Shown: in pieces, positions 60,113 to 64,000 of the stretch
Position numbering within the stretch: position 1 is the first letter of the stretch
How the letters are laid out: the number at the start of each line of letters is the position of its first letter
NCBI RefSeq assembly: GCF_042686175.1
Contig: NZ_JBHUOR010000142.1
Location: forward strand, 1-64,000
DNA: 64,000 nucleotides
Reading direction: 5' to 3'
From: Kurthia populi
GTDB lineage: Bacteria > Bacillota > Bacilli > Bacillales_A > Planococcaceae
The notes under the pieces: generated by a model
Seen by the model: the letters and a program-made list of their open reading frames with translations, nothing else
Database searches by the model: none
What the model was told of the DNA's origin: nothing
Program-made: the position numbers and the translations under genes

Positions 60113-60663
60113 CATTGGTCGACGGGCAGTAGCATATGAAGCGCTACTTCACCGTAAAATAATGGGGAGTACATCGAATTGAGTTGTTCAAAGTTTAACG
60201 TTCGAAAGTATTTGTCGATGGCATGAGCATGTGAAATTTGTGTACGTAAGCTGTGATAAGAGAGATTGAGGGTATGTGTTTCGCCGTTGGAGAGCTGAAT
60301 GTCACATTCATTGAAGATGGCCGGGGTATAGTTTTGAATGGCATCAAAGACGACCCATTGTGTGTGACTATTGGAAGGAGATGCCGTTGGAATTAAAATC
60401 ATCGGCTGCACGGCACCTAAACCGATGGGCAGCTTTTTCGTTCCTTTTGTAATTTCTTTCGATAATAAAGTAGAGGACTGAATGGATGTACCGTATAGCG
60501 CACAGGCACGGGATACGACACGTTTGACAGAGGCGTGCACGACATATTTTCGGTGACGCTCATGCACCACGGTACAGCGCTGACCTTTCCAGAGACGAGG
60601 TTCGAGTAACATTAAGTCTTTTGACACAGTGTAATGTTGTAACTCCATAATTTTTAAATTCAT
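60112..60663 (-). CDS. comK: Competence transcription factor ComK
   Basis: About 183 residues from ATG 60663, with AAGGAG 11 bases upstream (B. subtilis ComK is 192). The family features are MILIPTASPSNSHTQWVVF (compare the FLFPTLSS...W region of B. subtilis ComK) and IQLSNGETHTLNLSYHSLRTQI (compare SNGKTMELPISYNSFENQV). ComK binds paired AT-boxes and switches on DNA-uptake genes such as comF, present in this window. It lies between prfB and an IDEAL gene, a different place from B. subtilis. No clear AT-box pair was found in its own upstream region, so self-activation is not evident. Competence in Planococcaceae is little studied. Confidence 0.85.
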   Translation of the reverse strand: MNLKIMELQHYTVSKDLMLLEPRLWKGQRCTVVHERHRKYVVHASVKRVVSRACALYGTSIQSSTLLSKEITKGTKKLPIGLGAVQPMILIPTASPSNSHTQWVVFDAIQNYTPAIFNECDIQLSNGETHTLNLSYHSLRTQISHAHAIDKYFRTLNFEQLNSMYSPLFYGEVALHMLLPVDQ

Positions 60664-60795
60664 TATGAGCAAAACTCCTTCCTTCTACGAGCTAATTCAA
60701 TTATATACGGGAAATGGTAACGTTTTCAATACTATATATTTATGTTTTTTACATAAAATACCTTATATTTATACGAAATATTCAGAAATTTTATG

Positions 60796-60825
60796 TTGAA
60801 ATGTGAATGTCAGATGGTATATAAT
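60796..60825 (+). promoter_or_regulatory. Sigma-A promoter of the IDEAL-domain gene
   Basis: TTGAAA (60796-60801), 18-bp spacer, TATAAT (60820-60825), 27 bp before the start codon. Confidence 0.65.
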
Positions 60826-60852
60826 GAAAAAAAGGTATAGAGGTGATGACAT

Positions 60853-61080
60853 ATGGAATACCGTTCTATTAAATCAAACGATTCAAATCACTTAGGCCAG
60901 GGGTTGCAAGGTAAGGAATTACTGAACGACATTTACTTAGATTTATTTTTAAACCATGTACATGCAGATCAATACGAGGAATACTATATGCAGAAAATCG
61001 ATGACGCATTAGATGCTCGTGATGAGGAACTGTTTATGCAATTAACAACTGAATTAAATGCGCTACGTGCGTCCGTATAA
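60853..61080 (+). CDS. IDEAL-domain protein
   Basis: 75 residues. Short, acidic and helical. The segment LLNDIYLDLFLNHVHADQY then IDDALDARDEELFMQLTTEL is the IDEAL domain, found in small Bacillales proteins and at the C-terminus of others; in some it mediates protein-protein contacts (in B. subtilis an IDEAL-like segment in ComK-related MecA interplay is not established). The role is unknown. It is monocistronic, with its own promoter and terminator. GAGGTGATG site overlaps the upstream region. Confidence 0.8.
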   Translation: MEYRSIKSNDSNHLGQGLQGKELLNDIYLDLFLNHVHADQYEEYYMQKIDDALDARDEELFMQLTTELNALRASV

Positions 61081-61084
61081 ATAA

Positions 61085-61118
61085 TAAAAGCATCCATCTC
61101 GTATGGGTGCTTTTATTT
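61085..61118 (+). terminator. Terminator of the IDEAL-domain gene
   Basis: TAAAAGCATCCAT pairs with ATGGGTGCTTTTA (one wobble), loop CTCGT, ending in a T-run, four bases past the stop. Confidence 0.88.
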
Positions 61119-61128
61119 GATTGCTTTG

Positions 61129-61142
61129 AAAACGTATGTTCG
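61129..61142 (+). promoter_or_regulatory. LexA (SOS) box of uvrB
   Basis: AAAACGTATGTTCG matches 11 of 14 bases of the Bacillus LexA site CGAACRNRYGTTYC, with the core AAC-N4-GTTC intact. It lies upstream of a TATGAT -10 (61159-61164) and 74 bp before uvrB, which is SOS-induced in B. subtilis. Confidence 0.6.
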
Positions 61143-61202
61143 GCTTTTTCGGAAGAAATATGATACACTGTACGTACGAGATTTTGACGAGGAGGGACAT
61201 CG

Positions 61203-63167
61203 ATGGATTTTGATTTACAAGCGCCTTATAAACCGAGTGGTGACCAGCCACAAGCTATCGCGGAATTAGTAGAAGGTGTTCATGAGAATAAACGCTATCA
61301 AACATTGTTAGGTGCGACGGGTACAGGGAAGACGTTTACTGTATCGAATGTTATTCAAGAAATTAAAAAGCCAACGCTTATTATTGCGCATAATAAAACA
61401 TTAGCTGGGCAGCTTTACAGTGAGTTTAAAGAGTTTTTCCCAAATAATGCGGTGGAGTATTTTGTTAGTTACTATGACTACTATCAGCCGGAAGCGTATA
61501 TGCCCCAAACGGATACGTATATCGAAAAAGATGCGAGCATTAATGATGAGATTGATAAATTACGTCACTCTGCCACATCTTCTTTATTTGAACGTGAGGA
61601 TGTCATCATTATCGCATCGGTGTCGTGTATTTACGGCTTAGGGTCACCAGAGGAGTATAAGGAAATGGTGCTATCACTGCGCCCTGGCATGGAAATCGAG
61701 CGTAATCAATTATTGCGTAAGCTCGTAGACATTCAATATGAGCGCAATGATATCGATTTTTCGCGCGGGAAATTCCGTGTGCGCGGCGATGTTATCGAGA
61801 TTTTCCCGGTGTCACGTGATGAACAATGCATTCGGGTGGAATTTTTCGGTGACGAGATTGACCGTATTCGAGAAATTGACGCATTGACAGGTGAAGTACT
61901 TGGCGACCGTGAGCATATCGCTATTTTCCCAGCATCTCACTTCGTTACGCGTGATGAAAAGTTACAAAAAGCGATTAAAAATATCGAGGTAGAGCTTGAA
62001 GGTCAGCTAGCGACAATGCGCGAAGAAGGGAAATTATTAGAGGCACAGCGTCTTGAGCAGCGTACAAATTATGATTTGGAAATGATGCGTGAAATGGGCT
62101 TTTGCTCAGGAATCGAAAACTATTCTCGTCATTTAACATTACGCGAGGCAGGGGCGACGCCGTACACATTACTCGATTACTTCCCAGATGATTTTTTACT
62201 CATTGTCGATGAAAGTCATGTTACATTACCGCAAATTCGAGGTATGTATAATGGTGACCAGGCGCGTAAAAAAATGCTTGTCGATCACGGCTTCCGTTTG
62301 CCATCTGCGATGGATAACCGTCCACTACGCTTTGAGGAATTTGAGAAGCATATTCACAATGCGATTTTCGTTTCAGCAACGCCAGGCCCATTTGAATTAG
62401 AGCATACACCAGAGATGGCACAGCAAATTATTCGTCCAACAGGCTTACTAGACCCAGAAATCGAAGTGCGTCCAATTGAAGGCCAGATTGATGATTTAAT
62501 CGATGAAATTCAAGAGCGTATCGCGAAAAATGAACGTGTATTAATTACGACATTAACGAAAAAAATGTCTGAGGATTTAACGGATTATTTAAAAGAAATG
62601 GGCATCAAAGTACAGTATTTACACTCTGAGGTTAAAACGCTAGAGCGTACAGAGATTATTCGCGACCTGCGACTAGGTACGTTTGACGTGTTAGTCGGCA
62701 TTAATTTACTACGTGAAGGGCTCGACATTCCAGAAGTGTCGCTTATCGCCATTTTAGATGCTGATAAAGAGGGCTTCCTACGTTCTGAGCGCTCTCTTAT
62801 CCAAACGATTGGTCGCGCAGCGCGTAATTCCAACGGACATGTCATTATGTATGCAGATAAAATAACAGATTCGATGCAAAAGGCAATGGATGAAACAGCA
62901 CGTCGTCGTACGATTCAGATGGCTTACAATGACGAGCATGGTGTGACACCAACGACAATTCATAAGGAAATTCGTGATGCGATTCGCGCGACGAAAGTGG
63001 CCGAAGAGGTCGATAAATATATGTCAAATAAAAAATTAACGAAAAAAGAACGCGGCGAGTTAATTGCGTCGCTTGAGGTAGAGATGAGCGAAGCCGCACG
63101 GGCACTCGATTTCGAGCGTGCAGCAGAGCTTCGGGATACGATTTTAGAGCTAAAGGCGGAAGGATGA
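61203..63167 (+). CDS. uvrB: Excinuclease ABC subunit B
   Basis: 654 residues, full length. Helicase motifs: Walker A GATGTGKTFT (about 40-49), the beta-hairpin YYDYYQPEAYMPQTDTYIEKD (read in parts), VDESH (motif II), VSATPGPFE and IQTIGRAARN (motif VI). The C-terminal UVR domain (SLEVEMSEAARALDFERAAELRD in parts) binds UvrC. UvrB verifies damage loaded by UvrA2 and directs incision. GAGGAGG precedes the ATG. uvrA overlaps the stop. A LexA-like box is upstream. Confidence 0.98.
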   Translation: MDFDLQAPYKPSGDQPQAIAELVEGVHENKRYQTLLGATGTGKTFTVSNVIQEIKKPTLIIAHNKTLAGQLYSEFKEFFPNNAVEYFVSYYDYYQPEAYMPQTDTYIEKDASINDEIDKLRHSATSSLFEREDVIIIASVSCIYGLGSPEEYKEMVLSLRPGMEIERNQLLRKLVDIQYERNDIDFSRGKFRVRGDVIEIFPVSRDEQCIRVEFFGDEIDRIREIDALTGEVLGDREHIAIFPASHFVTRDEKLQKAIKNIEVELEGQLATMREEGKLLEAQRLEQRTNYDLEMMREMGFCSGIENYSRHLTLREAGATPYTLLDYFPDDFLLIVDESHVTLPQIRGMYNGDQARKKMLVDHGFRLPSAMDNRPLRFEEFEKHIHNAIFVSATPGPFELEHTPEMAQQIIRPTGLLDPEIEVRPIEGQIDDLIDEIQERIAKNERVLITTLTKKMSEDLTDYLKEMGIKVQYLHSEVKTLERTEIIRDLRLGTFDVLVGINLLREGLDIPEVSLIAILDADKEGFLRSERSLIQTIGRAARNSNGHVIMYADKITDSMQKAMDETARRRTIQMAYNDEHGVTPTTIHKEIRDAIRATKVAEEVDKYMSNKKLTKKERGELIASLEVEMSEAARALDFERAAELRDTILELKAEG

Positions 63168-64000
63168 CTACGTTGAAAAATACAGAGATTGTCGTGCAAG
63201 GGGCACGTGCAAATAACTTAAAAAATATTGATGTGACAATTCCACGCGACCAATTAGTCGTCATGACGGGGTTGTCAGGTTCAGGGAAATCATCCCTCGC
63301 ATTTGATACGATTTATGCAGAGGGACAGCGCCGCTATGTAGAGTCGCTGTCTGCTTATGCACGTCAATTTTTAGGCCAAATGGATAAGCCGGATGTCGAT
63401 TTAATCGAGGGCTTATCACCCGCGATTTCGATTGACCAAAAAACGACGAGTAAAAATCCGCGTTCGACGGTCGGGACAGTAACGGAAATTTACGATTATT
63501 TACGCCTATTATTTGCACGTGTTGGTAAGCCGATTTGTCCAAATGATGGGATTGAAATCACATCCCAAACGGTCGAGCAAATGGTGGACCGCATTATGGA
63601 ATATCCAGAGCGCACGAAACTACAATTATTAGCACCGATTGTGTCAGGGCGTAAGGGACAGCATGTGAAAATTTTAGAGGATTTGAAAAAGCAGGGCTTC
63701 GTTCGTGTACGTATTGACGGAGAAGTGCTTGATTTAGACGATTCCATTGAGCTTGAAAAAAATAAAAAGCATGATATTGATGCAGTAGTAGACCGTGTCA
63801 TCGTGAAAGAGGGCGTAGAAACGCGCCTAAGTGATTCACTTGAAACGGCGCTTCGCTTAGCAGAGGGTCGCGTGAAGGTCGATGTGATGGGCGTTGAGGA
63901 GTTATTATTTAGTGAGCATCATGCCTGCCCGATTTGTGGCTTTTCGATTGGTGAGCTAGAGCCGCGTATGTTTTCATTCAACAGTCCATTTGGGGCTTGT
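63164..64000 (+). CDS. uvrA: Excinuclease ABC subunit A (5' part, cut by window end)
   Basis: The frame opens at ATG 63164, overlapping the uvrB stop (ATGA), with CGGAAGG upstream, and stays open for 279 codons to the end of the window. The N-terminus is that of UvrA: VQGARANNLKNIDV, Walker A GLSGSGKSSLAF (about 33-44), SAYARQFLGQMDKPDVD, SPAISIDQKTTSKNPRSTVGT in parts (signature-like region) and the start of a zinc module (CPICGFSIGELEPRMFSFNSP in parts). UvrA dimers recognise damaged DNA and load UvrB. About 660 further residues would be expected beyond the window. Confidence 0.97.
   Translation, partial: MTTLKNTEIVVQGARANNLKNIDVTIPRDQLVVMTGLSGSGKSSLAFDTIYAEGQRRYVESLSAYARQFLGQMDKPDVDLIEGLSPAISIDQKTTSKNPRSTVGTVTEIYDYLRLLFARVGKPICPNDGIEITSQTVEQMVDRIMEYPERTKLQLLAPIVSGRKGQHVKILEDLKKQGFVRVRIDGEVLDLDDSIELEKNKKHDIDAVVDRVIVKEGVETRLSDSLETALRLAEGRVKVDVMGVEELLFSEHHACPICGFSIGELEPRMFSFNSPFGAC

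Overview
The window looks like chromosomal DNA of a motile, low-GC, Gram-positive member of the Bacillales, most likely the Planococcaceae (Lysinibacillus/Solibacillus type). The evidence is the gene order. tagO, lytR, yvyE, degSU, degV, comFA/FC, yvyF, flgM, flgN, flgK, flgL, yviE, fliW, csrA, hag, flaG, fliD, fliS, fliT, hpf, secA, prfB, uvrB and uvrA follow the same order as the corresponding Bacillus subtilis segment. No species call is possible from sequence reading alone.

Layout. Positions 1-11,500 hold cell-surface and metabolic genes: a TagA-type glycosyltransferase, a CapA-like lipoprotein, a membrane-anchored trypsin-like protease, two NlpC/P60 wall endopeptidases, an ACT-domain malic enzyme, a glutamate-synthase-like flavoprotein and a branched-chain amino acid carrier with a CodY-like box. 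Positions 12,000-16,050 hold tagO, a decayed IS3-family element, an LCP protein and a YigZ-family protein. Positions 16,200-22,650 hold degS-degU, degV, comFA-comFC and yvyF-flgM-flgN. Positions 22,770-29,712 hold flgK, a greatly enlarged flgL, yviE, fliW, csrA and flagellin. A sigma-D-like promoter and CsrA-type sites lie in the hag leader.

Between hag and flaG, which are adjacent in B. subtilis, sits an inserted block of about 14.5 kb (30.0-44.4 kb). It has a complete six-enzyme set for CMP-pseudaminic acid (PseB, C, H, G, I, F), two Maf-type flagellin glycosyltransferase-like proteins at its two ends, and an FkbM methyltransferase. In its middle is a compact acyl-processing module: SDR reductase, acyl carrier protein, adenylating ligase, LuxE-like acyl-protein synthetase and LuxC-like acyl-CoA reductase. 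No luciferase is present. Base composition is mosaic: the first maf and fkbM are much more AT-rich than the pse genes. The island probably builds and attaches a modified nonulosonic acid to flagellin. The role of the acyl module is the most open question in the window.

The flagellar set resumes with flaG, fliD, fliS and fliT behind another sigma-D-like promoter. A convergent FliB-type flagellin lysine methylase follows, so flagellin may be both glycosylated and methylated. Next come a 1780-residue secreted repeat protein, a PilZ protein, hpf with overlapping sigma-H/sigma-B-like promoters, an orphan NeuD/PglD-like acetyltransferase, secA, prfB with its programmed frameshift, a ComK homologue, an IDEAL-domain protein, uvrB with an SOS-like box, and the start of uvrA, which runs off the window end.
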